A DNA stretch of 64,000 nt from positions 620,001 to 684,000 of the forward strand of contig JAQQWL010000007.1 of the NCBI GenBank assembly GCA_038363925.1, read 5' to 3'. The notes below the pieces were generated by a model. That model searched no databases, was not told where the DNA came from, and was given only the letters and a program-made list of their open reading frames with translations. Source of the stretch: Apiospora phragmitis. Its lineage: Eukaryota > Ascomycota > Sordariomycetes > Amphisphaeriales > Apiosporaceae. A program made the position numbers and the translations under genes. Shown here piece by piece: positions 34,640 to 46,722 of the stretch. How positions within the stretch are numbered: the first letter of the stretch is position 1; every line of letters begins with the position of its first letter.

Positions 34640-35450
34640 AAAGTGGATAGACACCCGTCCATCCAGAGAGGCTCACTGTGCCAGCCATACCTACCCACCT
34701 ACTCAGTAAAGACGTGCTAGCCGCTGTACCAATCCCGCGGCTCCTCGAGGTAACCAAACCCCAGAAGGCCCATAGGAAGACGGCATCCGGAGCCAGCATA
34801 GCTTCCTGGACTGTCCATACGTGGTGGCACCAGGGGCCCTTTCTGGGACTGATCCGGCCCAAGGCTGCCATGGCGGCTCTGAAAGACTCCTCTGACTTTG
34901 TAGACGTGCAACAACCTCTTTGGGACTGGTCTTGGAGGAGGCAGAGTTGGTCTCGGAGCCGGAGCTAATTCCCGGATCAAAAACCGCTATCTACTCCAGA
35001 ACCGAGACGCCCGCTTCCGTACCGGCGAACTGCGCTTCGTCCTCGAGCTCGCCCATCCACAAGAACGCGCGGGTGCAGTCCGAGTGGATGGCGCGCATTC
35101 GGCTGACCTCGGCGCTCTTCTCCCGGGTGTTGGACTGATTGATTGCACAGCCGATCGACCCAAAGCGTTCGCGCGGGCCGACGCGTAGCGCAGGCGGACG
35201 AGTATGTCCTCTAAGCCCCTCGGTGATGGCCACTTGCTGCCGCCCGTCGAGCTCGAGAGGCGCCGCAGGGTTGGCTTGATGCTCCATACGTACGGAGAGG
35301 GCCTCGTAGGGCTGATGGTCAACGAGCGAGTTCGTGAGCAGTTCGCAGCGAGGAGGCTTGTCCTACTCGCCGGGCAGGAGGAGTAGGAGGCGGAATTCGT
35401 CATCCGTGAGGGTGTCCATCGCGAAGACTTCCAGGGCGGGGAGTTCCTAG
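34640..35450 (-). pseudogene. HET-domain (heterokaryon incompatibility) gene relic
   Basis: HET proteins trigger cell death on fusion of incompatible fungal strains. On the minus strand, conserved HET blocks occur in order but in different frames. These are DEFRLLLLLPGE (then an in-frame stop), HQPYEALSV (family PYEALSYVWG) and GCAINQSNTREKSAEVSRM with RAIHSDCTRAFLWMGE (family DAICINQSDxxER...). The last is WCHHVWTVQEAMLAPDAVFL (family W-x-R-x-WTxQE). The segment EDILVRLRYASARA between the second and third blocks is in yet another frame. No set of introns restores the reading, so this is a decayed copy. No start codon or C-terminal effector domain can be assigned. Confidence 0.72.
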
Positions 35451-38400
35451 GCTTCTTACAAATACCAGTCAAAACATCTTTACCACAATGCTGATAGGAA
35501 TTTGGCAGAATATGTGTTTGAGCTAAGTCCCTATCCATATTCACTACACTACTTAGTTTGGTGAAAGAGTCCGAAGTGCTATCCAATACGGACCGCATTA
35601 CTTGGGATAGGTGGGTCACATCACGGAGTTCGGCCGGCCCTCCGCGGCCATGGCTGATCTACGATATGCCATCATCTTCGTCCAGCCGGGCACATGTTGT
35701 AGCCGGTCTTGTTGCAGGTATGGAAGCCCATGATCAAGATCTCAGTCTCGTTAGACTAGCGGGCGCGGTTGGCCGGCGCTTCTCTATGGATCGATGTTCG
35801 CGACGACTCAAGGTGCCCATAAGCTTGTTCAATTCTTGCCTAAATCCTTACATTTAGGCTACGGAATGAGTCCGAAGCATTGTGTGCAACTTCCTTCTGT
35901 CAGTAACGGGCGAGCTTCTTCGGATCTACAGAAAGACAGAGAACTCGATCTTTGGTCCTCGTAGGACGGCTACAATATTTCATATACTATTCGATTTGAG
36001 TCGCGATGGATTGTTGCGAACCAAACGAGACGGAATGCCTGGCCCCCGTACTAATTAGTTCGTTGCTCTCCAGGACCAGGAACACAGAGACAGCATGTTT
36101 GACAGAGTCATCGTCTATTTTGCCCTGAATACGACGCTGCATTTACCCGCCAACCCAACGCGTGTATGCAACGTGGTCGGGTGACGAAGCTTCGGGTCAC
36201 CTTTGCCAATAGGCATCCAAGGAGAGTATGCGCGGTCCGTGGCAGGAAATTGCCCCGGAGAAGTTCAAACAACGCGGAGATGCAGGTGGACATCTGACTC
36301 GAGATGGCACGTCGGAGAAAGGCAGACTGTCGACGATCCAGTTGCCAGTTTCTCATTGTTCGTCTTTCTGAATACGGAAAGAGTTTCACATGATTCATGG
36401 AAGAGGGAAGAGCGGAGCTGAGTCTCCGATGCCACAGCTGGAAGAGGGAGTGTAGCCCAGTCGGGCAGAAACCCGGGGAAGTACCACTTGGGACGGCTCT
36501 GTGCTGTAACCTCTCCCCACGGGGATCATTGATCAGTGCTTCGAGTTGCCTTTGTAGGAAGGAACGTTTTCTTCTTCTTCGAGGGGCAGAACGCGGGGCA
36601 AGCCGCACGAAGGAAGATGGAAAAGGGAATTTTGCACGTTCCGGGAATGAGGGATCTCGATGGTCATATACGCTATCCCTCCATTTCAAAAACTGGAGGC
36701 AAGTCTTGAAGACTGGAAGCAAACATGATTTCATGCAGCTCGTACGTATGTAAGAAAATACAAGTACATAACATCACGGACATAGATACATACATGCACA
36801 AACAAGCACCTCGCACGGCAATGGCTCCGACTAGAAGCTCGGAGGCGGCGGCACATTTTAAGCTTTTCCATGAGAACATGGATTAGGCGACATGGCGCTG
36901 CCTAGTTCCCGCCATTCTCTTCTGACAGGCCGACCTGGTTCACGCACGACATTCTAGTTAGAGTTGTTCTTTTTTTTACCTTTGAAGCAATGGAAAGCCA
37001 TAGATCGACGGGTCGTTCCAAGGCAGCGCAGCCTCATAAGTCATGGCTGTCTTGGTATGGTGTGATGCTTGCGTACATAACTGGTTTATTAGCCCCCAAA
37101 AAGGCAGAGGCACCCGAAGCCAGACAGCTATGTCGAGCAATCCTGTCTCAACAGCACCCACCCCGCACTGCACAAGCATTGTCTGGTGTGACCCCGTGGT
37201 CGGCCCTTATTGGATCTGCCCGTCGCTGGGGACGGTGTGCTGGGTCATGAGTCGGACAACTTGGTTGTTCGTTCTCCGTATTCTTGGTGCATCCACGAAT
37301 GGCTCATGGTAATGTTGTACTGCATACATCCTGTGCTTCGGCTGCCCAAGTCTCTGGACCTGCATCTGGCTGGCTGGCTGGCTTCTACAGACCTTCCTTT
37401 GACACGTAACTATCAATCTGGCCTTACGATGCGCAAGACTGGAGGATAGAACCTTACTTGTTTGTTAGTGCCACAACAGCCTCTACCCGAATTCCAAGGT
37501 CAGGAGTACGTGTTCAATATTGTGGTCGTGCAGAGTTGTAAGGGGTAGAAGGCTATCTGAACTGGGGGTGACAAGGCCTTTAATTGGGGGCCGCATGACC
37601 TTGTGGGCTCACTGTGGGCGGGCCAAATGCGGGCGGGGAGTTGGGGGTCAGCAGGGGAGACGGGACACTCGAGATGCCGGCGCTGATCTCAGCTCGGCTT
37701 AGGTGCCATCCAATTGAGCTCGAACAGCGATCTCGATTCGTCAGATCAGGGTCGCTAGTCTCGCTAGAGTCGCTAGAGTCCTTAGGAGTCTTGGACTAAG
37801 CTGCCCGCTCCCAGCCCACCCCAACTCGGTCCCCTGTAGTGCCTAATGTCTTTAATGTAGCACTGCGCTTCCCCTCTGACGTCTAGGCCTGCAGGGCCCA
37901 GTCACTTTAATCAACAATAAGTCTTTGTCAGAACTATCCCGCCCTATTCATTCAACACGCTTCGTCTTCGTCGTCGTCGCTCCTGTCTGTTGTCGTCTTA
38001 CTCTTTCCGACCAGGCAGCCAGTGCTTCGCTACCACGGCGATCCAACTAATCCGCCGCATATCTCTTCTCTTAACTTGTGTGTATTCCTTTCGAACTGCA
38101 TATACCCTACAAACCCGCTGCGTCATCCATCCGTTTCTCCGACGTACAATCCCTCGAATTACTTCTGGCTTGTCGCATCACATGCGATAACACCACACCA
38201 ATATATCCTTGCGACGCAACCCTCTTTCACGTCCCCTCGACTTCTCGAGTCCTTTATTTACGAACGTGCATAATATCAATACAGCCAATACTCCACGAGA
38301 GCAGACATTGGGACTACAACTTCACCGCCTCGGACGTTTGGGCCACCGATCTTGCCGAGTTTGGAGACCGCCAACGCAGAAGGGCCTAGGATGCTCACCC

Positions 38401-38461
38401 GTCAAGTGCTTCGACCGTTCCGATCTCACCCAATCCAGACTCTGTCTGTGTCTTCTCCATC
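35451..38461. other. Long intergenic stretch, no gene recognised
   Basis: No frame with domain or intron support. A 208-codon minus-strand frame (36108-36734) is compositionally odd and was not accepted. The last 500 bases are pyrimidine-rich and look like a promoter and leader for the lipase relic. Confidence 0.45.
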
Positions 38462-41105
38462 ATGAGCGAGCTACTCCTCCCGAGCCTTCGACTTACCTCG
38501 CCCTCGTCCCGCAAGGTCCAGTCGAAAGGCGACTCTGTGTCCAATACAACATGCCCGCAGACTACTGCGATTTCGGCGACCGAGTCTCTATACAAGGCCC
38601 TTAGGAGCTTGAGCAGTCTTGCTTTCCCATACAAGGATGGCATTTCCGAAGCTGAACGCGAAGCACAGCGGAAGCTGGACGAGCGGAAACAAATCCTTAT
38701 GGCAAGGTTAGAGAGTGCCGATAACTATGGCCAATGGGAAACGGCGGCGCAAGAGCTGGATGTTCTGCAAGGAAACGAGGAGTGGAAAGCCGATACATCC
38801 AGCGGCGATTACCAACCAGACTTGATCGAGTCGCGGTTGAGGGATCTGGACACGGCACGCACCAATTGTGACCTACGTGGCATGCTGCACCTCGTTCGAA
38901 CCGCTTTATCAAGAGACCTGGGAGGCATGGGGAACATCGATCTTTACAGGCACTCGTACTGTGGCACCAAAAAGCTCATAGAACGATATGTCAACTCCAC
39001 GTTGCAGACCATTGCCGCCGTGGTAGAGCGAAGTGCCCACCCTCTTCCTGGGATCTGAGAGACCAAAGACCTCCTCGATGCCGTTCTGTTCGCGCGCCAA
39101 AGCTTTGGGCGGAGCGCCCTCCTGCTGAGCGGCGGTGGGACGTTTGGCATGAGCCATATCGGGGTTTTGAAGTCGCTGTTTGAGGTGAAACTGATCCCAC
39201 GCATCATCTCCGGTGCCTCGGCCGGCTCCATCGTGTGCTCTGTAGTGTGCACAAGGACAGACGACGAGATACCCCAGTTGCTCGAGGAATTTCCTTACGG
39301 AGACCTGGCGGTCTTCGAAGAACCAGGCAACGAGGATGGTCTCATGGCTCATGTCCGCCGGCTGCTGACGGAAGGCAACTGGTCTGACATCAAGCATCTG
39401 ACCCGAGTGATGCAGAATCTGCTGGGGGACATGACGTTTCAGGAGGCATACAACCGGACGAGAAGAATCTGCAACATCTGCGTGTCGCCTGCGTCCATCT
39501 ACGAACTTCCCCGGCTCCTCAACTATGTCACGGCGCCCAATGTCATGATATGGTCTGCGGTTGCTGCCTCGTGCTCGGTGCCATTGGTGTTCAGCGCCGC
39601 GCCATTGCTGGTCAAGAACCCCATTACCGGAGAGCACAGCCCGTGGAATCCAACGCCTCAGATGTGGATTGATGGATCAGTCGACAACGATCTACCCATG
39701 ACTAGGCTTGCCGAGATGTTCAATGTCAACCACTTTATTGTCTCCAGGTCAATCCCCACGTCGTCCCGTTTCTCGCCAAAGAAGATGCGCCATACCCTAT
39801 TTCGGACCAAGATCAAGCGCATTACGACAATGAAGGAGATTGGTTGTCCACCATGACGCAATTGGCAAAGGGAGAGGCTCTTCATCGTATGCACATATTG
39901 GCAGAGATTGGCATCTTCCCGAGCCTTGTGAGCAAATTGCGCTCCATTTTGAGCCAGAAGTACGCTGGTGATATCAACATCCTTCCTGCGATGGGGCTCT
40001 TGGATCTGCCCAAGATTCTGAAGAACCCAACGATAGGTTTCATGCATCGAGCATGTCTCTTGGGGAACGCGCCACCTGGCCCAAGCTGGCGCGCATACGT
40101 GACCGCTGCGCGGTGGAGCTGGCCCTCGATAGAGCTGTACATGCCCTGCGAGCGCGGGTTGTGTTTAGCAAAAGCCAGGTTGACTTGCGACGAATGGCCA
40201 CAGGCAGTCTGGTCAACCCATTCAGGGGCAGCGAAACCTTCCAGCATGAATATGAACCTGCCCCCCATAGAAACCGTGACAGCGAAGGATAAACTGAGAC
40301 AGCGTCATAGGCGATCGAGCGGCAGTTGTGTACAGCCTATAGCCCTGCCGCGGCGCCTGGACGACCCCTATAAAGTTACCGATGATGACACAGATGTGGA
40401 AGAGCGTCTCGAGATGGCCTTGCGGAAACCGCACGGGAAGCCGAAGCTCAAGCTGAAGCGGTACTCTAAGAGCCAAGCCCTTCAAACCGGCCCGCTTACG
40501 ACGCCCCATCTATCGTCGGTGAACGAACCCAACGCCTTCGACTTTGCCCAGCCTCCATCGCCCGTCGATCCCCAAGCTCCTGAAGGCAGCACCGCGCTCG
40601 GACCCGCCGACTCCCTGTCGGCGCTCAAAGCGTCCGAGGTCGAGGACAGCCCTGATCCGACGACAACCTTGGATGAAGCATCCACGATATTTTCAAGCCA
40701 TGGCCCCAGCCACTCTAGAGAGCTGGAGACTAGTGATCACTACACTTCGGATGCCGATATTGACAGCCGCAGTGACGACAGCGCGCTTGGCCCCGGTATC
40801 GTCCGTTCGCTTAGTGAAACTGCAACGGACAGCGACAATCCGTCGCACCGAAGGGACGAATCATCCCACGGAGCCCCGACACCCAAAGAGGATATGTTCT
40901 CTCGTAGTCGCCGCGAGAGCAGTTCTTGGAACGGGATCTTTGATCCCGTCGACCTGGGGCCGGCCTCTGGAGCTGACTAGTGGATGACGATGGTACCAGC
41001 TCGGCAGCAGAGCACACAAGTGGCGAGGGGCGAGACGAGATAACCATCGTGGAGTATCCTGTAATGGACGATGATGAACCCGGCGTTAGTTGGATGGAGA
41101 TATGA
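38462..41105 (+). pseudogene. Patatin-type triacylglycerol lipase/phospholipase, decayed
   Basis: This is a relic of the fungal lipid-droplet lipase family with patatin domain (yeast Tgl3/4/5-like). In order: SLYKALRSLSSLAFPYKDG (N-terminal family block), LGGMGNIDLYRHSYCGTKKL, then TGA at 39056-39058 where the frame otherwise continues as ETKDLLDAVLFARQSFGRS. Next come the glycine-rich SGGGTFGMSHIGVLKSL, the nucleophile GASAGS, and the catalytic Asp region WIDGSVDNDLP. A -1 shift near 39744 moves to the frame reading QVNPHVVPFLAKEDA. Another near 40050 moves to GERATWPKLARIRD. A +1 shift near 40290 moves to KLRQRHRRSSGS. A -1 shift near 40979 moves to the acidic tail DEITIVEYPVMDDDE, which stops at 41105. 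The start is the first ATG before the family block. Catalytic residues remain, but the frame is cut at about residue 198. Confidence 0.82.
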
Positions 41106-42199
41106 GCTTGGCTTTGGTTTTTGGTTTTGGCGCTACCAGGCAGGCTGGAGGATCCCTCGAGCTTTCGTTCCCGTTCGCCACTGTTGACTCCTTCCTGCAT
41201 TTGCATTTTCTCGGCTGGGAGAGAATGATGGTTTCGAGCACTATACGCATAAGCCTGCAATAGGCGAAGGGTTGGATGGGACCTCCTGCATCACATTAGA
41301 GTCCTACTTCGAGTCCAGACGAGACAAGGGACTACTGTACTGGGAGGTTATGACAACTAGAGTAAGAAGGGCATGCATTATTATTTATAGCATATCGTTT
41401 ATAGCCGGTACATTATGCATCTTATTATTATATTAGATACAACACACCGAAATTGCACGCACCCGAGGAACCGGTCCTGGATATGAGAATCCCCCATCTG
41501 GGTACAGGACCCAGAGACTGCCAGTACCCACACGCAAACACGCCCGGCGTTGTTCGCCGCCGCCGTCAGTGCGAATATTGTGTGATTTCGCGGCCTTCCT
41601 CTTCGGGTCTAGCTGCCAAGCCCAGTGCCGGGTCGCGATCTTGGCGATGCCGCCGGTCTGCAGTGTAATTGCCAGAGAGCCAAGCGGACATAAGACGGCT
41701 TTCCTTCCGTATGCGGCTCGAAAGTTTGTTATCTCTTGCGGGCTTTCTGGGAGGACCCCTCTCCGATTCCTTGGGGTTGGCTTCGGTACAGGATTGGGGG
41801 AAGCTGTCCAGGGGAGAACAGAACAGAGCTCTGGACCTGCCTGCCCTCCACCCTACTATGAACAAACATATGCAGCCAAGCGATACACGTCGAGTCGTAC
41901 AACTGCGTCCAATTGGCAAATCACATTGCTTGGAGATATGAAATCCCAAGCAAGCAAAAGCTCGCAGCACGCGACTGGCTTGGCGGATGGTAGAAATACC
42001 ATGTTGCCGCCGCGGCTGATTCAGAAAATGTCTTGGACTTGATCTTCTTTTCTGGCCCTCAAGCAAAGCCTACCCCCCTCTCGCTTGCCGTTCTTGCCCC
42101 TCCCGTTTCTATATATCTCTCCCTTCCCTTCGTCGTCTACTACTCCCTTATCCTGTTTGTGCGTCTTCGAATGTGAAGACAACCTAATCCACTGGTACT
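41106..42199. other. Intergenic and promoter of the M28 gene
   Basis: A pyrimidine-rich leader with TATATATC at 42111-42118, about 85 bases before the ATG at 42200, is a plausible core promoter. Nothing else is recognised. Confidence 0.45.
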
Positions 42200-43990
42200 A
42201 TGAAGACCACAACAGCCCTCCTCGCCGCCACGGCAACGCCCGCCGTTCTAGCCACCAATGGCACGTGCAAGCCCTACGTCACCTCGGAGGCCCTGCAGGA
42301 CCTTATCCGCCTCGAGGACCTGCTGGCGGGCAGCCAGACGCTGCAGGACATCGCCGACGCGCACGGCGGCAACCGCGCCTTCGGCGGCGGCGGCCACAAC
42401 GCCACCGTCGACTGGCTGTACGACACGCTGCGCGCGACGGGCTACTTCGACGTGGTCAAGCAGCCCTTTGTCGAGCTCTTCTCGGCCGGGTCCGCGACTT
42501 TGTCTTCCTCGTCCTCTTCCTCTGGCACTAACAAAACGGTGTACACGCCCAAGACGCTGACGTACACGCCGGGCACGGGCGGGCAGACCCTGTCGCGGCC
42601 CGTCATAGCCGTCGCCAATTTGGGCTGCGACGCGGCGGACTTCCCGGCCGCGGAGGCGATCGCGGGCAATATTGCGCTGGTGCAGCGCGGCTCCTGCGAC
42701 TTCTCGAAGAAGGCGTCGCTCGCCAAGGCCGCGGGCGCGGCGGCTGCTATCGTGTACAACAACGTGCCGGGCGAGGTAGCGGGGACGCTGGGCTCCCAGA
42801 GCGACGCCAACGCGCCGATCGTCGGGATCCCGCAAGCGGAGGGCGAGGCGATTCTCTCCGAGCTGTCCACTTCCGGTACTCCTCTAGTGCTGGACCTGTT
42901 CATCGAGTCCATCATCGAGAACCGCACCAACTACAACGTCATCGCCGAGACCAAGGCGGGCGACAAGGACAACGTGCTGGTCCTGGGCGGGCACTCGGAC
43001 TCGGTGTTCGAGGGGCCCGGCATCAACGACGACGGGTCCGGGTCCGTGGGGGTCTGGGCCGTGGCGCAGGCCTTGACGCGGTTCCGCGTCCGGAACGCCG
43101 TGCGGTTCGCGTTCTGGGGCGCTGAGGAGTTCGGCAAGCTCGGGTCGTTCTACTACGTCGAGCAGCTCAACCAGACGGGCGAGGCCGAGGTGGCGAAAAT
43201 TCGGGCTTATCTTAACTTTGACATGGTACGAAAAATTACCGACCAACCCCTTTTCCGCTTCTTTACTTGTATAGGAGATGTTTTTTGATACTAATGATCT
43301 AATGACTGTTTTCGCCACTACTACAGATCGCCAGCCCCAACTACGTCTACGGCATCTACGATGGCGACGGCAGCGCCTTCAACTTCTCCGGCCCCGCCGG
43401 GTCCGACCAGATCGAGCGCGACTTCGAGGACTTCTTCAAGGCCAACGGCCTGCCCTCGGTGCCGTCCGTCTTCAGCGGACGGTCTGACTACGCCGTATGT
43501 GTATTTTTCTTCTTCTTTTCCTTCTCCTTTCCATTTGTCCGACTCTTCTCCGTCACGGATTAGACAGCCAATTCCGCCACCCCCCAACCCCTCCTCCTCA
43601 CTAACGACCCTTGAACCCAAAAACCAGGGCTTCATCGAAAACGGCATCCCCTCCGGCGGCCTCTTCACCGGCGCCGAAGTCCTCAAGACCCCCGAAGAGG
43701 CCGCCCTCTTCGGCGGCGAGGCAGGCGCGCCCTACGACGCCAACTACCACCAGGCGGGCGACACCATCGCGAACCTGGACCACGGCGCCTTCCTCGTCAA
43801 CACCAAGGCGATGGCCAACTCGGTCGCCAAGTACGCCATGAGCTGGGCCAGCCTACCGGCGGTGCACCTGCCGCAGCGGCGGTGGTCCGCGGACCGCCAC
43901 CGCGGCTTGAACAACGCCAGAAGTGTGGCGGGACACGGGCATGCGCATGCGCATTCGGGGCCTTGTGGGCAGGCGGGGGATGTGATGTAG
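42200..43990 (+). CDS. Secreted M28 zinc aminopeptidase with PA domain
   Basis: This enzyme cleaves N-terminal residues from peptides outside the cell. Three exons (42200-43225, 43327-43494, 43628-43990) with GT-AG borders, all phase 0, give 518 residues, close to fungal leucine aminopeptidase 2-type enzymes. The signal peptide is MKTTTALLAATATPAVLA. The protease-associated domain is seen in GNIALVQRGSCDFSKKASLA (about residues 154-173). Zinc and catalytic residues: His265 and Asp267 in GGHSDS, Asp277/278 in INDDGSGS, Glu309-Glu310 in WGAEEFG, the Asp in YLNFDM just before intron 1, and His in NYHQAGDT in exon 3. N-glycosylation sites are present (NGT, NAT, NKT, NRT, NQT). It is complete, with GC-rich codon use. 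The C-terminus is His-rich (HGHAHAHS). Confidence 0.94.
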
Positions 43991-44340
43991 GGAAAGTTCA
44001 GGATAAGAGAGAAAAAAGGAGACCGAAGCATTTGCCCATATTCCGGTTATAATATAATGTACAGTCTTGCACATCTAGTCCCTCATGTTCAAATATCGCC
44101 CATAGTGGTATGTAGCTCATATTAGCCTCGCTCATCAAGTATACTCCCGGGTATTACCACGGAAGTGGATGCAAGATGCATCCCCAAAACCTCCAGCATA
44201 TAGCCTACGCTACCCTAAATGTATATAACCCATTTCTCCCGAGGTACATAGATACCCATCATAGCTTCCTTCCCCTGTTCTTCTCCTGTAGAGTGCCTGT
44301 TGAGCAGGTTGCCTGCTTAGACAGCACCGTGCAGCTTGGA

Positions 44341-44433
44341 CTAGACGTTCCGGTTGTGTCGCCGGAACCCGAACGTGGCCAGGCCGAGGGTCAGGCCGAC
44401 GATGATGAGGATGGCGATGGTAAACTCGGACAT
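44341..44433 (-). CDS. Candidate 30-residue single-pass membrane micropeptide
   Basis: An ATG at 44433 opens 31 codons including stop. The sequence starts MSEFTIAILIIVGLTLGL and ends with a short basic tail (FGFRRHNRNV). It is an almost ideal single transmembrane helix with an acidic lumenal or outer tip and a basic cytosolic or matrix tail. Five bases before the ATG ends a good 74-nt intron (44512-44439: GTACGT donor, CTGAC branch point, ACAG acceptor), which suggests a spliced 5' leader. Small membrane subunits of respiratory, translocase or glycosyltransferase complexes have this size, but I recognise no specific family. It is too short for ordinary gene finding. The evidence is structural only. 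Confidence 0.45.
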   Translation of the reverse strand: MSEFTIAILIIVGLTLGLATFGFRRHNRNV

Positions 44434-44438
44434 GGTTC

Positions 44439-44512
44439 CTGTTCTCCCCAGTAAGTCAGAAACTCTCCCGTATTTCTCTTTTTGTCACGGAGAAGACAAG
44501 ACGGATACGTAC
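44439..44512 (-). other. Predicted 5'-leader intron of the micropeptide gene
   Basis: GTACGTATCC donor, TTTCTGACTTAC branch region and GAGAACAG acceptor, 74 nt, all in the expected order on the minus strand. The acceptor lies five bases before the ATG. Confidence 0.45.
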
Positions 44513-44519
44513 AAGGCCA

Positions 44520-46722
44520 AGTAAGTATACACGAATCGCGTGAGTGAATACGAAAATTATACTAGTGTCTCTTAGATGTTTGAGAGGCGATATTTGGATC
44601 CAGTGTAGTTGTGAGGGGATTAAAACAGGCTTCTTAGCTTGTGAAGAGCCTGTGGGACAGCAATGCTTGCTTGAGTCAGTATAGCGATGGATGTTGCACT
44701 CCAAGATGTGCGTAAAAGTATAACGAGGCAAGTAAGACTCTGTTTGGCCGTGTCAGGCTAATAAGAAGTTTTCTTGACTCCATCAAGGCTTTGTGTCTGG
44801 GAGACAAAGGTGCCGGGCAAGCAACCGGACGCGGTGAGTTAGGTTGATTTACTGAAGATGCCTAGACCTTTGTTATGAGACAAGACGGGAGAGAAGACAA
44901 AGGCATTCCAAAAGTCCTTCTCGATCCGTGAGAGCCACGTTTGCTACTGCATAATCCTTGGAGTTTTGAAAGCATCGCTATTGTATCTCAGCTTGTAGTG
45001 TATCGTATTTAGGGGGCAACGCAAAAAATAGAGCGCAATGGGAGATTTAGGTTTTTTTCTTGTATCCTCTTTGATGTTGTGAGTATTTTATGAATCAGGC
45101 AGTCATTAGATACCCCTGAACCACTTGTGCCAGCACACTCATCTTGCAAGTAACCTCCTTGATGAAGCACCATGTGTAAGAAGCCTGTGCCCAGTTAAAG
45201 ATAGAGAATATGAGGAAGGTCCGCCATCCGGTATTGTCGATTGCATGAGGTGTTATTTAGAAGAAGAAAAAACGGTGTTGAATAACCACCACCTGGCAGA
45301 ACCCACTGATGTGTGTACTATTGAAGTTATCCATGTTGCTCTAGATACACAGGGTTAGTAGGATGAGTAGGACTGCTAACCTGCCGCGCAGGCCTTAGGA
45401 GTCCTTGAAGGAAAGATCTCGTGTATATAAATCCAAGGGACCGGACCCTATGAGATGTCAAAGCTCACTGTGCATTCCGCAAATCAGCATTGATTTTTTC
45501 CAGAGGCAGGTAATGACAGTGAAGTAGCTAGGTAGCCGGTATCTCACTAGCTGCAAGATAGGCCATTGCTACTGATGACCCTGAAATCGTAGCCCCTGAG
45601 ACGGTATCCCATTACCACACCACATCACACTGCACACGATATTTAACCCACTATGGCGAGTCTATGTAGAACTAGATGCGAAATAAGAGATTTCCCCTAT
45701 GTTCTTAGATGGCTGGTTAGTGAGCTGTATACTCCAGTGAAGTACCTAACTATCCATCTGCTCCTCGACAATCGTATCATGGTTACTGCTGCGATGGAAA
45801 TTCGGTATAGCTGGTTACTATATATATCATGGGCTATAGGGTAATAAAGACGTCAGTATCGATATGCCGAGAGGACTCGCGGGTAGTTCCAGACATTCCG
45901 TGTAAGTGCGCCGGAAACGCGGCGATGCGAGTCAGCCCATCATTTCTGGGTATCATGGCAGCACGAGTCATTGCTAAGTAAGCTCTGCGTAGCATGTCAC
46001 GCACGCGATGATGGTTCCTCTGCTGGGTTGGGGTTGACACTGGCTCTCGACTGCTATTCGCCTGCTTGCCTCGTTCAAGAAACTTTTATTCGGGGTTATC
46101 CTCGTTATGTCGTCCGCTAATAGTTGCCCCATGGCGGTCGGTTCCACCCGACCTCAGTGGCCCCAAATGCAGTAGTGTTGCCGCAATGGATCACCCGGAG
46201 AGCCACTGGCAAGAAAATCTCCGAGGCGACTTCCGTACTCGAATAACGGGGTTGCTGAGTACGGAGTACCTACTGTATCTCTCGTTGCCTGTAAGCAACG
46301 GACGTCGATCTACAGTTCGACTTCCCTAAAGGGTATCCCGGCCACGGACCCCCCGCACCGCCCGTTACAGTAAGAACTCCAGGCTATGTTAGTTAAGTCA
46401 TGTGCTTGAAGTCTCAATGCTACCATCATGGCTATTTATATTTTCCGTGTGGTCGATATGGCGTGTAAGCGTCATAAGGTAGCGGGTGCCGGTGTGAATA
46501 CTTGACGAAGTACTGGACCTTTTCGACTTGAAGATGTCTCATATCTCAATGTCTCCCTTATATGAAAACCCGAGCGACCGATCAACCCTACAGCTACCCC
46601 TACAGCAGCGTTAGTCAACACTTATCCGATTCGCATTTCAGGGGTATGTGGCACCTAGATCAATTATATATCGGAAAGACTTAGTAGTACGGAAGAAAGA
46701 CACGACCGTCCCACTGGAACCA
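44520..46722. other. Intergenic, no gene recognised
   Basis: AT-richer sequence with only short frames. It includes the promoter side of the micropeptide gene (left end) and the leader of the transcription-factor relic (right end). Confidence 0.45.

Noticed and set aside
36108..36734. 208-codon minus-strand frame
   Set aside because: Composition (many Arg, Ser and Leu without pattern) and lack of family motifs or splice support argue for a chance frame.
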